NCBI GenBank assembly: GCA_964408735.1
Contig: CAYPAX010000028.1
Coordinates: 1-40,901 of the forward strand
DNA: 40,901 nucleotides
Source of the DNA: UBA7887 sp964408735
GTDB taxonomy: Bacteria; Pseudomonadota; Alphaproteobacteria; UBA7887
Direction: 5' to 3'
Shown here: in pieces, positions 22,605 through 30,770 of the stretch
How positions within the stretch are numbered: the stretch's first letter is position 1
How the letters are laid out: every line of letters begins with the position of its first letter
The notes under the pieces: generated by a model
Database searches by the model: none
What the model saw: only the letters and a program-made list of their open reading frames with translations
Told to the model about the DNA's origin: nothing
Program-made: the position numbers and the translations under genes

Positions 22605-23531
22605 GTGACTGTGGTCACGGATACGGCACTGATCGGCATCGACTGGGGAACCAGCGCGTTGCGGGCCTATCGCTTCGATGGCGAGGGCACGGTGGTCGAG
22701 CGGCGCAGCGGTCCGCACGGCATTCTCACGGTAGCCGATGGCGGCTTCGATGCGGTGTTCGCCGAGACGGTCGCGGGCTGGCCCGATTGCCCGCTGGTGA
22801 TATCGGGCATGATCACCAGCCGTCAGGGCTGGGTCGAACTGCCCTATCTGATGTGTCCGGCGCCGGTGGAGGCGCTGGCCGGCGCGTTGCACCGTCAGCG
22901 AACCGAGTGCGGTCGCGAGGTACATTTCATCACCGGGCTTGCGGCGCGCGATAGCGCCGGTATCCCGGATGTCATGCGTGGGGAAGAGACGCAGATCCTT
23001 GGCGCCATTGCCGATGATGACAGCCAGCCGCGCCTGTTGGTTCTGCCCGGCACCCACAGCAAATGGGCCCTGGTCGAGGGCGGCGAGGTTTCCCGGTTCG
23101 CCACCTTCATGACAGGCGAGATCTTCGCCGTCCTGAAGGAGCACTCGATTCTCCGGCGCATGATCACCGGCGAGACGATGGACGCAGCGGCCTGGGCCCG
23201 CGGCGTCGGCCATGGGCTCGACGATGCGGTCGAGCATGGCGGCCTGCTGCGACGGCTGTTCAGCGCCCGCAGCCTGGCCTTGTTCGACGAGCTGCCCGAG
23301 GCGGGTGTCGCCTCCTATCTCTCCGGTCTGCTGCTGGGCGCGGAGGTGCGCGAGGCGCGTCAGGCCTTCCTGACGGGCGAGGCGCCGGTGCTGCTGCTCG
23401 GCAGTGCCGAGCTTTGCGATTTGTACGCCGAGGCGCTGGCGCTTGCCGGTCTCGCCGCGGAACGGGGTCCCGACGACGCGGCGGCGCGGGGCCATTGGCG
23501 TATCGCCGCCGCCGCGGGGTTGCTGAGATGA
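22605..23531 (+). CDS. dgoK: 2-dehydro-3-deoxygalactonokinase
   Basis: The 308-residue kinase phosphorylates 2-keto-3-deoxygalactonate to KDPGal in the De Ley-Doudoroff pathway. The actin-like ATPase start GIDWGTSALRAYRFD, GMITSRQGWVELPY, RGEETQILGA and LLVLPGTHSKW, TFMTGEIFAVL are family hallmarks. No ATG begins the domain; GTG 22605 (GTG ACT GTG GTC) is the best start, with GTG 22611 possible, and there is no clear ribosome site. The stop overlaps the start of the aldolase gene (ATGA 23528-23531), so the two consecutive pathway steps are coupled. No galactonate dehydratase or regulator gene is in the window. Confidence 0.93.
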   Translation: MTVVTDTALIGIDWGTSALRAYRFDGEGTVVERRSGPHGILTVADGGFDAVFAETVAGWPDCPLVISGMITSRQGWVELPYLMCPAPVEALAGALHRQRTECGREVHFITGLAARDSAGIPDVMRGEETQILGAIADDDSQPRLLVLPGTHSKWALVEGGEVSRFATFMTGEIFAVLKEHSILRRMITGETMDAAAWARGVGHGLDDAVEHGGLLRRLFSARSLALFDELPEAGVASYLSGLLLGAEVREARQAFLTGEAPVLLLGSAELCDLYAEALALAGLAAERGPDDAAARGHWRIAAAAGLLR

Positions 23532-24151
23532 TCGATTTGGGAGCTTTGCCGCTGGTCGCCATTCTGCGTGGCGTCAAGCCGGACGAAGCCGCCGGCATCG
23601 CTGCCGCGCTCGTCGCCGAAGGTTTCGGCATCGTCGAGGTGCCGCTGAACTCGCCAGAGCCGTTGGTGAGTATTGCGAGCCTGGCCGATACCCTGGGCAA
23701 TGATGTGCTTGTCGGCGCCGGCACCGTGCGCGAAGTGGACGACGTTGCGCGGATCGCCGATGCCGGCGGCAGGCTCATCGTCATGCCGCACAGCGACGCG
23801 CGCGTGATTGCCGAGGCCAAGCGGCGCAACCTCTATTGCGTGCCCGGTGTGGCGACGCCGACCGAGGCCTTCGCGGCGCTCGATGCCGGTGCCGACGGGC
23901 TCAAGATGTTTCCCGCCGAAGCGCTGCCGCCGCCCGTGCTCAAGGCCTGGCGGGCGGTGCTGCCGAAAGAGGTTCCGCTGTTGCCCGTCGGCGGCATAGC
24001 GCCGGAAACCATGGCGCCCTATGTCAGCGCGGGCGCGAACGGTTTCGGTCTCGGCTCGGCCTTGTACAAGCCGGACATGACGGCGGAAACGGTGACGGCC
24101 AAGGCTCGTGCCTTTGTTACGGCGTGGCAGGCGCTCCAAGCCGTTCCCTGA
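23528..24151 (+). CDS. dgoA: 2-dehydro-3-deoxy-6-phosphogalactonate aldolase
   Basis: The 207-residue class I aldolase splits KDPGal into pyruvate and glyceraldehyde 3-phosphate. It is a KDPG-aldolase-family TIM barrel: LVAILRGVKPDEA, the catalytic Glu in IVEVPLNSPEP, GAGTV, and the Schiff-base Lys in GLKMFPAEAL, then PVGGIAPE. It follows dgoK with a 4-base overlap. Its 3' end overlaps the convergent uracil-DNA glycosylase gene by 35 bases. The LNSPEP variant and the dgoK partner favour KDPGal over KDPG as substrate. Confidence 0.93.
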   Translation: MIDLGALPLVAILRGVKPDEAAGIAAALVAEGFGIVEVPLNSPEPLVSIASLADTLGNDVLVGAGTVREVDDVARIADAGGRLIVMPHSDARVIAEAKRRNLYCVPGVATPTEAFAALDAGADGLKMFPAEALPPPVLKAWRAVLPKEVPLLPVGGIAPETMAPYVSAGANGFGLGSALYKPDMTAETVTAKARAFVTAWQALQAVP

Positions 24152-24761
24152 TGCTCGCAAAGACAGCGTCGAACATGGCCGGCGTCAGCCGGCCGGTATT
24201 GGTGTTGTAGCGCGAGCAGTGATAGCTGTCGAAAAGCCTCAGCCCGTCGCCGAGTGCATGTTCGCCGCCATGACGGAAAGGATGGTCCTTGCGCTTCTCG
24301 TCGCGGGCGGCGAGCACCGCGTCGTGGCCGATGCGGCCCAAGGCGAGCAGAACCCGCAGCCGCGGCATGGCATCGATTTCCTGGCGCAGGAAACCGCGAC
24401 AGGCTTTGACCTCGGCGCCAACCGGCTTGTTGTCGGGCGGCACGCAGCGCACCGCATTGGTGATGCGGCAGCCGCGCATGGCGAGGCTGTCGTCGGGTCG
24501 TGCCTCATAGGTGCCCTCGGCGAATCCGTGCGCAAGCAGGGTCGGATAGAGCAGATCGCCGGCGGCATCGCCCGTGAAGGGCCGGCCGGTGCGGTTGGCA
24601 CCACGCAGCCCCGGCGCCAGGCCGACCACCAACAGTTCCGCTTCCGCTGGCCCAAAGGATGCGACCGGCGCATTGTGGAAGTCGGGCAGACGGTGCCGGT
24701 TGTCTTCGCGAAATGCGACCAGCCGTGGGCAGAGCGCGCAGTCCGTGCCGGGCTGCCCCAC
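24117..24761 (-). CDS. uracil-DNA glycosylase, family 4/5 (UdgB-like, Fe-S)
   Basis: The 214-residue base-excision enzyme removes uracil and probably other deaminated bases. Four cysteines fit the Fe-S ligands of the family: Cys8 and Cys11 (CALCPRL), Cys106 (TNAVRCVPP) and Cys121. The active-site motif GLAPGLRGANRTGRPFTGD matches family 5 (UdgB), which lacks the polar catalytic residue of family 4. The C-terminal motif HCSRYNTNTGRLTP is also typical. The start is GTG 24761, five bases after the stop of the NYN gene, without a clear ribosome site. It is co-transcribed with the NYN gene and overlaps dgoA tail-to-tail. Confidence 0.9.
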   Translation of the reverse strand: MGQPGTDCALCPRLVAFREDNRHRLPDFHNAPVASFGPAEAELLVVGLAPGLRGANRTGRPFTGDAAGDLLYPTLLAHGFAEGTYEARPDDSLAMRGCRITNAVRCVPPDNKPVGAEVKACRGFLRQEIDAMPRLRVLLALGRIGHDAVLAARDEKRKDHPFRHGGEHALGDGLRLFDSYHCSRYNTNTGRLTPAMFDAVFASIRERLGAPATP

Positions 24762-24766
24762 TGGTA

Positions 24767-25426
24767 TCAGACCGGCGTGGTGTCGATCTCGTCGTCGGCC
24801 GGGCCGATATCCTCGGCGTCCTCCTCCGGCTCGTCGATGACGTCCTCTTCCACCGGCCGGTAATTCTCGCTGGGCACGCGGCGCGGCGGGCGCTGCTGCG
24901 GGTCGCGCCCGATCATGTCGGCGAGGTCCTTGAGCTCGACGAAGCGGTCGGCCTGGCGGCGCAGCTCGTCGGCCACCATGGGCGGCTGCGAGCGAATGGT
25001 CGACACCACCGAGGCCCGCAAGCCCTTGCGCTGGATCGCCTCGATCAGGCGGCGGAAGTCGCCATCGCCCGAAAACAGCACCACATGGTCGATGCGCGGC
25101 GCCATCTCCATGACGTCGATGGCAAGCTCGATATCCATGTTGCCTTTGATCTTGCGCCTACCTTGCGCGTCGGTGAACTCCTTGGTCGGCTTGGTGACCA
25201 TGGTGTAGCCGTTATAGTCGAGCCAATCGACCAGGGGCCGAATCGGCGAGTATTCCTGGTCGTCGAGCAGGGCCGTGTAATAGAACGCGCGCACCAGCCG
25301 GCCCTGCTTCTGGAACAGCTCCAGCAGGCGCTTGTAGTCGATGTCGAATCCAAGCGAGCGGGCGGCGTTGTAGAGATTGGCGCCGTCGATGAAGAGAGCG
25401 ATGCGTTCGTCGGGATAAAAATGCAT
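24767..25426 (-). CDS. NYN-domain (LabA/DUF88-type) protein
   Basis: The 219-residue protein has a PIN-like NYN nuclease fold with the acidic residues expected for metal binding: FIDGANLYNAA, NMDIELAIDVMEM and LFSGDGDFRRLIEA. NYN proteins are predicted RNases acting on structured RNA. The C-terminal 45 residues are very acidic (EEDVIDEPEEDAEDIGP) and probably disordered. ATG 25426 is chosen because AGGATAGGA lies just upstream. It is divergent from folK across a 147-base space and immediately precedes the UdgB-like gene. In several alphaproteobacteria a LabA-like gene also lies near folK and rpoZ, so this may be conserved context. Confidence 0.9.
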   Translation of the reverse strand: MHFYPDERIALFIDGANLYNAARSLGFDIDYKRLLELFQKQGRLVRAFYYTALLDDQEYSPIRPLVDWLDYNGYTMVTKPTKEFTDAQGRRKIKGNMDIELAIDVMEMAPRIDHVVLFSGDGDFRRLIEAIQRKGLRASVVSTIRSQPPMVADELRRQADRFVELKDLADMIGRDPQQRPPRRVPSENYRPVEEDVIDEPEEDAEDIGPADDEIDTTPV

Positions 25427-25573
25427 GAATCCTATCCTTGCAATGTCATGCGCCGGCCAGCGCTCCTCGGCCGCCAGCGTCCGATGTGGTGAAGTGATGA
25501 TGGGACCCATAGCGCGTGCCGGGTCGCGTGTGCAACAAGTAAGGATTCTAGCGGAATTGGCAAGGGGCGAGTG

Positions 25574-26086
25574 ATGGCGCGCGAGGCGCAGGCGATAATC
25601 GCTTTGGGCTCGAACTTGCCCGCTGCGGATGGCGCGCCGCCATTGGCAGTCTGTCGCCATGCGCTTGGGGAAATCGCTGCGGCCGTTGGCCCGGTCGTGG
25701 CGCACTCGTCCTGGTACCTGTCGGAACCCGTCCCGGCGTCATCGCAGCCCTGGTTCGTCAATGGCGTGGCAGTGTCCCGCACAAGCCTGACGGCGGCCGC
25801 TGTCCTGGCTGCCTTGCACGGCTTGGAGAACGCCGCAGGCCGCCGCCGCCGCCAGCGCTGGGAGGCCCGGGTGCTCGACCTTGATTTGCTGTCCTATGAC
25901 GACCAGGTATGTGATGAGGGCGAGGGAGGTCTCGTGCTGCCTCACCCTCGGCTTGGTGAACGGGCTTTCGTGTTGATGCCGCTGGCGGAGGTGGCCGCGA
26001 ATTGGCGTCATCCGGGCGATGGCCGCAAGGTCGCGGACATGCTGGCGGAGCTGCCCTCAGCCCAGCGCATTGCTCGCTTGCCATAA
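25574..26086 (+). CDS. folK: 2-amino-4-hydroxy-6-hydroxymethyldihydropteridine diphosphokinase
   Basis: HPPK transfers pyrophosphate from ATP to 6-hydroxymethyl-dihydropterin in folate synthesis. The 170-residue product shows ALGSNLP, SSWYLSEPV, WFVNGVAV, and the catalytic loops RRRRQRWEARVLDLDLL and LPHPRLGERAFVLMPL, all standard. ATG 25574 is used rather than GTG 25571, because AGGGG lies at 25563-25567. folK stands alone here, with rpoZ starting 105 bases downstream behind its own candidate promoter. Confidence 0.95.
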   Translation: MAREAQAIIALGSNLPAADGAPPLAVCRHALGEIAAAVGPVVAHSSWYLSEPVPASSQPWFVNGVAVSRTSLTAAAVLAALHGLENAAGRRRRQRWEARVLDLDLLSYDDQVCDEGEGGLVLPHPRLGERAFVLMPLAEVAANWRHPGDGRKVADMLAELPSAQRIARLP

Positions 26087-26102
26087 AGGGTGGTCGGACC
26101 TG

Positions 26103-26131
26103 TTGATTCGTAACGTCTTCGACCCTAGTAT
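26103..26131 (+). promoter_or_regulatory. candidate promoter for rpoZ-rsh
   Basis: TTGATT (26103-26108) and TAGTAT (26126-26131) are spaced by exactly 17 bases, each matching four of six consensus positions. They lie 60 bases before the rpoZ start, which has GAGGAG at 26178-26183. This is the only reasonable sigma-70-like pair in the folK-rpoZ gap. Confidence 0.45.
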
Positions 26132-26191
26132 CCGCCCCGCCGGGCCAAGCCGCATTTTTTGTAATCGAGAGTTAGCCGAGGAGCTGTCCAT

Positions 26192-26614
26192 ATGGCGCGC
26201 GTAACCGTCGAGGATTGCGTTACCAAGATTCCCAACCGTTTCGAACTTGTCATGCTTGCTTCGCAGAGGGCGCGCGACATCGCCGCCGGCGGCGAGCTGA
26301 CGGTCGAACGCGACAATGACAAGGACGCGGTCGTCTCGCTGCGCGAGATCGCGGACGAGACCGTGCTCCAGGACGATCTCTCGGAAGCCTTGCTGCTCGG
26401 CTTGCAGCGCCATGCCGAGATCGACGAGCCGGAAGAAGAGGCGATGAAACTCGGCGAGGGCGGCGACCTGCTGGGCGAGATCGAGGCGCGCGGCGGCTCG
26501 ATCGCGGGCATGCAGGTGATCGATGCCGGCAGTGCCGGCGTCGGTGGCAGCGGTCCCGCGGGCGAGGCGCCGGTAGATCCCGGCAAGCTTTTCGGGGACG
26601 GCGGCAGCGAGTGA
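26192..26614 (+). CDS. rpoZ: RNA polymerase omega subunit
   Basis: Omega assists folding of beta-prime and, in Proteobacteria, forms part of a ppGpp-binding site. The 140-residue product starts MARVTVEDCVTKIPNRFELV, then MLASQRARDIAAGG and NDKDAVVSLREIADETV, the full omega core. The C-terminal 60 residues form an acidic then Gly/Ala-rich tail (PEEEAMKLGEGGDLLGE to GSAGVGGSGPAGEAPV), longer than in E. coli but usual for alphaproteobacteria. rsh follows 84 bases downstream, the classical rpoZ-spoT arrangement. Confidence 0.96.
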   Translation: MARVTVEDCVTKIPNRFELVMLASQRARDIAAGGELTVERDNDKDAVVSLREIADETVLQDDLSEALLLGLQRHAEIDEPEEEAMKLGEGGDLLGEIEARGGSIAGMQVIDAGSAGVGGSGPAGEAPVDPGKLFGDGGSE

Positions 26615-26698
26615 TCCCGGGTGTTCTTCAGGAGAGCCTCCTAAGGGCGGCCGGCACATAGCGGCGATGGTGGTTTCGCAAAAGCATCGCGTGGCCCC

Positions 26699-28849
26699 AT
26701 GATCCGCCAGTACGAACTTGTCGAGCGCGTTCGCGGCTACGACCCCGACGCATCGGAGACGGCGCTCAATCGCGCTTACGTCTTTTCCATGTCGCGCCAT
26801 GGCTCGCAAAAGCGGGCCTCGGGCGATCCTTATTTCTCCCATCCCGTTGAGGTGGCCGGTATTCTCACCGACCTCAAGCTCGACGGCGCCTCGATCATCA
26901 CCGCGCTGTTGCATGACACCGTAGAGGACGGGGTCGCCAGCGAGGGTGAGATCGAGAAGATGTTCGGTGGCGAGATCGGCCGCCTGGTCGATGGCGTCAC
27001 CAAGCTTGGCAAGATCGAGCTGCAGTCCCACACCGAACGCCAGGCGGAGAACTTCCGCAAGTTCCTGCTGGCGATGTCGGAAGACATTCGCGTGCTGTTG
27101 GTCAAGCTTGCCGACCGCCTGCACAACATGCGCACACTGCATTTCATCGACAAGCCGGAAAAGCGCCTGCGCATCGCCGTCGAGACCATGGACATTTATG
27201 TGCCGCTGGCCGAGCGCATCGGCATGCAGCGCATGAAGGACGAGCTCGAGGATCTGGCCTTTCGCGAGATCAATCCGGAAGCGCATGATTCCCTGACCCG
27301 GCGGTTGGATTTTCTGCGCGAGACCGAAGGCGAGATGATCGGCCTCATCGCCAGCGAGCTGGAAAGCACCCTGGCGGGTGTCGGCATCGAGGCCGAGGTC
27401 GATGGGCGCGAAAAGCGACCCTATTCGATCTGGCTCAAGATGCAACGCAAGCACGTGGCTTTCGAACAGGTCGCGGACGTCTTCGCCTTTCGCGTCGCGC
27501 TCGACAGTCTTGACGACTGCTATCGTGCGCTCGGCGCCGTGCATCGCGCCTATTCGATGATTCCGGGGCGCTTCAAGGACTACATCTCGACGCCCAAGCA
27601 GAACGGTTATCAGTCGATCCACACGGCTGTGATCGGCCCGCACAAGCAGCGCGTCGAGGTGCAGATCCGCACCGTCGAGATGCACGAGATCGCCGAATAC
27701 GGTGTCGCCGCCCATTGGATCTACAAGCACGGCAGCGAGGGCTCGAGCCAGCGCGAGGGCCGGCAATATCGCTGGATCCGGCATTTGCTGGAAATTCTCG
27801 ATCATGCCGGCGGGGCGGAGGAATTTCTCGAGCACACCAAGCTGGAGATGTTCCGCGACCAGGTCTTCTGTTTTTCGCCCAAGGGCGACCTGATCAGCTT
27901 GCCGGCGGGGGCGACACCAGTGGATTTCGCCTACGCCGTGCACTCGGATATCGGCGATACCTGTGTCGGTGCCAAGATCAACGGGCGCATGGGGCCGCTG
28001 CGCACGGTGCTGCACAATGGCGACCAGGTCGAGGTGCTGCGCTCGAGCGTGCCGGCGCCGGATCCGAACTGGGAGAACTTCGTCGTCACCGGCAAGGCGC
28101 GGGCGCGCATCCGCCGCTTCGTGCGCCAGCGCGCCAACGACGAATATGCCTCGCTCGGCCGCTCGATCCTGGAAAAGACCTTCGCCGCCCATGAGCGGCC
28201 TTTCGCCGATCACATGCTGCAGCCGGTGCTGGTGAAATTCGGCGTCAAGAAACCGCTCGACCTGATGGTACGCGTCGGCCGTGGCGAGGTTGGCGCCGAA
28301 GCAGCGCTCAACGCCGTCTATCCCGATCTGGCGGGCGGCAACAAAGTCGTCTCCCTGCCACGCATCGCCTCCGGCTCGGAAGAGAAGAAGCGCGGCGGCG
28401 CGGTGCCCATTCGCGGCCTTACTCCGGGCATGGCCGTGCATATGGCGGAATGCTGCTATCCCCTGCCCGGCGACCGCATCGTCGGTCTTGTCACCGAGGG
28501 CAGAGGGGTGACCATCCACACCATCGATTGCGAGGTGCTGGAAAGCTTCGCGAACGCGCCCGAGCGCTGGTTGGATGTCTCGTGGACCACCGATGGCGAC
28601 GATGCTTACGCCCATACCGGGCGCATGGTCACGGTGATCAACAACGTTCCCGGCAGCCTCAATGCGCTGACCGAGGCGATTGCCCAGACCGGCGGCAACA
28701 TCACCAATCTGCGCATCAGTCGCCGTGCGCCGGATTTCTTCGAACTCGTGGTGGATGTCGAGGTCGACGACGTGCGCCATCTGAGCAGCATCATGGCCGC
28801 CTTGCGGGCCAATCCGGCGATCTATCAGGTCGAGCGCGCCCATGGATGA
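26699..28849 (+). CDS. rsh: bifunctional (p)ppGpp synthetase/hydrolase (Rsh)
   Basis: The 716-residue stringent-response enzyme has every domain. The HD hydrolase keeps His72-Asp73 in LLHDTVEDG and LVKLADRLHNMRTL. The synthetase (about 235-350) has RFKDYISTPK, the RxKD signature of bifunctional enzymes, and NGYQSIHTAVIGP. A TGS domain (about 390-450; FCFSPKGDLISLPAGATPVD), a helical/Zn-finger region with AECCYPLPGD, and a C-terminal ACT domain (about 640-716; VINNVPGSLNALTEAIAQTG) follow. It is probably the only long Rsh of this organism, as is usual in the class. Its stop codon (28847-28849) touches the left arm of a large palindromic repeat. Confidence 0.96.
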   Translation: MIRQYELVERVRGYDPDASETALNRAYVFSMSRHGSQKRASGDPYFSHPVEVAGILTDLKLDGASIITALLHDTVEDGVASEGEIEKMFGGEIGRLVDGVTKLGKIELQSHTERQAENFRKFLLAMSEDIRVLLVKLADRLHNMRTLHFIDKPEKRLRIAVETMDIYVPLAERIGMQRMKDELEDLAFREINPEAHDSLTRRLDFLRETEGEMIGLIASELESTLAGVGIEAEVDGREKRPYSIWLKMQRKHVAFEQVADVFAFRVALDSLDDCYRALGAVHRAYSMIPGRFKDYISTPKQNGYQSIHTAVIGPHKQRVEVQIRTVEMHEIAEYGVAAHWIYKHGSEGSSQREGRQYRWIRHLLEILDHAGGAEEFLEHTKLEMFRDQVFCFSPKGDLISLPAGATPVDFAYAVHSDIGDTCVGAKINGRMGPLRTVLHNGDQVEVLRSSVPAPDPNWENFVVTGKARARIRRFVRQRANDEYASLGRSILEKTFAAHERPFADHMLQPVLVKFGVKKPLDLMVRVGRGEVGAEAALNAVYPDLAGGNKVVSLPRIASGSEEKKRGGAVPIRGLTPGMAVHMAECCYPLPGDRIVGLVTEGRGVTIHTIDCEVLESFANAPERWLDVSWTTDGDDAYAHTGRMVTVINNVPGSLNALTEAIAQTGGNITNLRISRRAPDFFELVVDVEVDDVRHLSSIMAALRANPAIYQVERAHG

Positions 28850-28999
28850 TACCAAGGCTTGATGATGAAGGCCCATTTGACCGCACGAATTTCGTCGCTG
28901 GCTAGGCGCGGGTCGCGCCGTCGTGCGACCCCACGTCAAGCGGCCCGCGACGCCGCCAGCGGCGAAAAGCGCGCAGCCTTCATCATCAAGCCTTGGTAT
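28849..28999. repeat. palindromic repeat element, full copy
   Basis: The outer arms 28849-28872 and 28976-28999 are perfect 24-base inverted repeats, starting ATACCAAGGCTTGATGATGA on the left. Between them lie about 100 bases with CCATTTGA, CTGGCTAGGCG, GGGTCGCGC and GGCGAAAAGC. These core pieces recur in the same order at 40719-40847, and the left half recurs inverted at 52-108. The element begins on the last base of the rsh stop codon and ends five bases before the DUF2062 start, so it occupies the whole intergenic space and can fold into a long hairpin. Confidence 0.9.
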
Positions 29000-29004
29000 T
29001 GGCC

Positions 29005-29601
29005 ATGCTAGGGCGCCGCGAGCGGCGTCAACTGCGCCATCGCGCCCGCGATGCGGTGTGGCCGCGTATCGGCTGGCGTCGCGCCGCCAGCTATTTCTCG
29101 CACCGGGTCCGCCGCTTGCCGGGCAGCCCCTACAGCATTGCGGCGGGCTTCGCCTGCGGGGCGGCAATCTCCTTCACGCCGTTTCTCGGCTTTCACTTCG
29201 TGCTCGCGGCGCTCGCCTCGTGGCTGATCGGCGCCAGCGTGATAGCCGCGGCGATCGGCACGGTGGTCGGCAACCCCTGGACTTTTCCTTTCATCTGGGT
29301 CGCCGCCTATCGCCTCGGCTGTCTTCTGCTCGGCATCGATACCGGCGAAGCGCTGCCGCACGGGTTGTCGATGGAGTACATATTCGCCAATCCCGAGGCC
29401 GTGCTTTTCCCCATGGCGGTCGGCGGTCTGCCCATGGCAGTGGTCGCCTGGGGTGTCTCGTTCTGGCTTGTGCGACGTGCCGTGGCGCGCTATCAGCGCA
29501 TGCGCAAGGCGCGCATTCGCCGCAAGGTCGAGCGGCGGCAACGCAAAAGGGAAGCCGCCCTCAAGCGTGAGGAAGAGGCAGCGAAGGGAAGCGAACAATG
29601 A
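29005..29601 (+). CDS. DUF2062 domain membrane protein
   Basis: The 198-residue protein has a basic N-terminus (LGRRERRQLRHRARD), then the DUF2062 signature SPYSIAAGFACGAAISFTPF, VVGNPWTFPFIWVAAYRLG, three to four hydrophobic helices, and a highly charged C-terminal tail (RIRRKVERRQRKREAALKRE). Function is unknown; the family is common between rsh and pdxJ in alphaproteobacteria. ATG 29005 is used because an upstream TTG (28993) lies inside the palindromic repeat. No Shine-Dalgarno is visible; the leader is repeat sequence. The stop overlaps the pdxJ start (ATGA 29598-29601). Confidence 0.85.
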   Translation: MLGRRERRQLRHRARDAVWPRIGWRRAASYFSHRVRRLPGSPYSIAAGFACGAAISFTPFLGFHFVLAALASWLIGASVIAAAIGTVVGNPWTFPFIWVAAYRLGCLLLGIDTGEALPHGLSMEYIFANPEAVLFPMAVGGLPMAVVAWGVSFWLVRRAVARYQRMRKARIRRKVERRQRKREAALKREEEAAKGSEQ

Positions 29602-30353
29602 CCGGCAAGCTACGTCTTGGCGTCAATATCGATCACGTGGCGACCATCCGCAATGCCCGCGGCGGCGACCATCCAGACCCCTTGCGCGCGGCGCGCATGG
29701 CGGCGGATGCCGGCGCCGACGGCATTACTGCGCATCTGCGCGAGGATCGCCGCCATATATCGGACAACGATATCCGCCGCATCAAGGCGGAGGTCGACCT
29801 GCCGCTGAACCTGGAGATGGCGGCGACGGAGGAGATGCTGGCGATCGCGCTGGCGACCAAACCGAACCAGGTCTGCCTGGTGCCGGAGAAGCGCGCTGAG
29901 CTGACCACCGAGGGCGGGCTCGATGTCGCCGCGCACCACACCACCTTGGAGGATTTCATCGCCCGCCTGTGCGACGCCGAGATCCGTGTCTCCCTGTTCA
30001 TCGATCCGGAACGGGTGCAGATCGCCGTCGCCGAGGCGCTTGGCGCCGATGTCGTCGAATTGCACACCGGCAGCTATTGCGATGCGCCCGACGCCGCGCG
30101 CGAGGGCGAGCTTGCCCGCCTTGCCGCCGCCGCAACGGAAGCGGCGGGCCGTGGCCTGCTCTGCCATGCCGGACACGGCCTCAGTTATGGCACGGTGGGG
30201 CCGGTGGCGGCCTTGCCCGAGGTCAGCGAGCTCAATATCGGCCATTTCCTCATCGGCGAAGCGATTTTCAGCGGCCTGGAGAGCGCCATCCGCCGCATGC
30301 GCGCGCTGATGGACACGGCCCGCGCCGAGGCCAGCGGGCGGCGCAGCGCGTGA
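29598..30353 (+). CDS. pdxJ: pyridoxine 5'-phosphate synthase
   Basis: PdxJ condenses deoxyxylulose 5-phosphate with 3-amino-2-oxopropyl phosphate to pyridoxine 5'-phosphate. The 251-residue TIM barrel carries GVNIDHVATIRNARGGDHPD, ITAHLREDRRHISDNDI, NLEMAAT, VCLVPEKRAELTTEGGLDV, FIDPE, ELHTGSYCDA and the C-terminal GHGLSYGTV and ELNIGHFLIGEAIF, all conserved. It is coupled to the DUF2062 gene by a 4-base overlap and precedes acpS by 7 bases. Confidence 0.97.
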   Translation: MTGKLRLGVNIDHVATIRNARGGDHPDPLRAARMAADAGADGITAHLREDRRHISDNDIRRIKAEVDLPLNLEMAATEEMLAIALATKPNQVCLVPEKRAELTTEGGLDVAAHHTTLEDFIARLCDAEIRVSLFIDPERVQIAVAEALGADVVELHTGSYCDAPDAAREGELARLAAAATEAAGRGLLCHAGHGLSYGTVGPVAALPEVSELNIGHFLIGEAIFSGLESAIRRMRALMDTARAEASGRRSA

Positions 30354-30360
30354 CTGCCCG

Positions 30361-30765
30361 ATGACCATCGTCGGCATTGGCCATGATGTTTGCGACGCGA
30401 CCCGCATCGCGGCGACGCTGGAGCGTTTCGGCGAGCGCTTCACCCATCGCATCTTCACGCCCCTGGAGCGTGAGAAGTGCGAGCGCCGCCTGCGCCGCGC
30501 GGATTCCTATGCGCGCCGCTTCGCCGCCAAGGAGGCCTGTTCCAAGGCGCTCGGCACGGGCTTTCGCCGCGGCGTCTATTGGCGCGATATCGGCGTCGTC
30601 AACCTGCCCGGCGGCAAGCCGACCTTGAAACTGACCGGCGGCGCCTTAGATCGCCTGCAGTCGCTGGTCCCCGACGGCCTCGAGCCGCAGATCGATGTCA
30701 CCCTCACCGACGATCGCGATATGGCCCATGCCTTCGTGCTGATCTCGACGGTGCAACCGGAATAG
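30361..30765 (+). CDS. acpS: holo-[acyl-carrier-protein] synthase
   Basis: AcpS transfers 4'-phosphopantetheine from CoA to apo-ACP. The 134-residue protein has the metal-binding GIGHDVCDATRIAATLERFG and the catalytic RRFAAKEACSKALGTGFRRG, and ends in LTDDRDMAHAFVLIS. Length is normal. It lies between pdxJ (7 bases upstream) and lepB (5 bases downstream) in the usual alphaproteobacterial order. Confidence 0.96.
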   Translation: MTIVGIGHDVCDATRIAATLERFGERFTHRIFTPLEREKCERRLRRADSYARRFAAKEACSKALGTGFRRGVYWRDIGVVNLPGGKPTLKLTGGALDRLQSLVPDGLEPQIDVTLTDDRDMAHAFVLISTVQPE

Positions 30766-30770
30766 GACGC

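Noticed and set aside
26615..26698. Hairpin AGGAG-AGC-CTCCT between rpoZ and rsh as terminator
   Set aside because: Five base pairs without a T-run, and rpoZ-rsh is normally co-transcribed.
28993..29004. TTG start for the DUF2062 protein
   Set aside because: It lies inside the palindromic repeat arm; ATG 29005 is adequate and gives the expected basic N-terminus.
26057..29167. Very long minus-strand open frame (about 1036 codons) opposite rpoZ and rsh
   Set aside because: It is a shadow of GC-rich codon bias: low-complexity His/Arg/Gly/Ala-rich translation with no domain, antisense to two certain genes.
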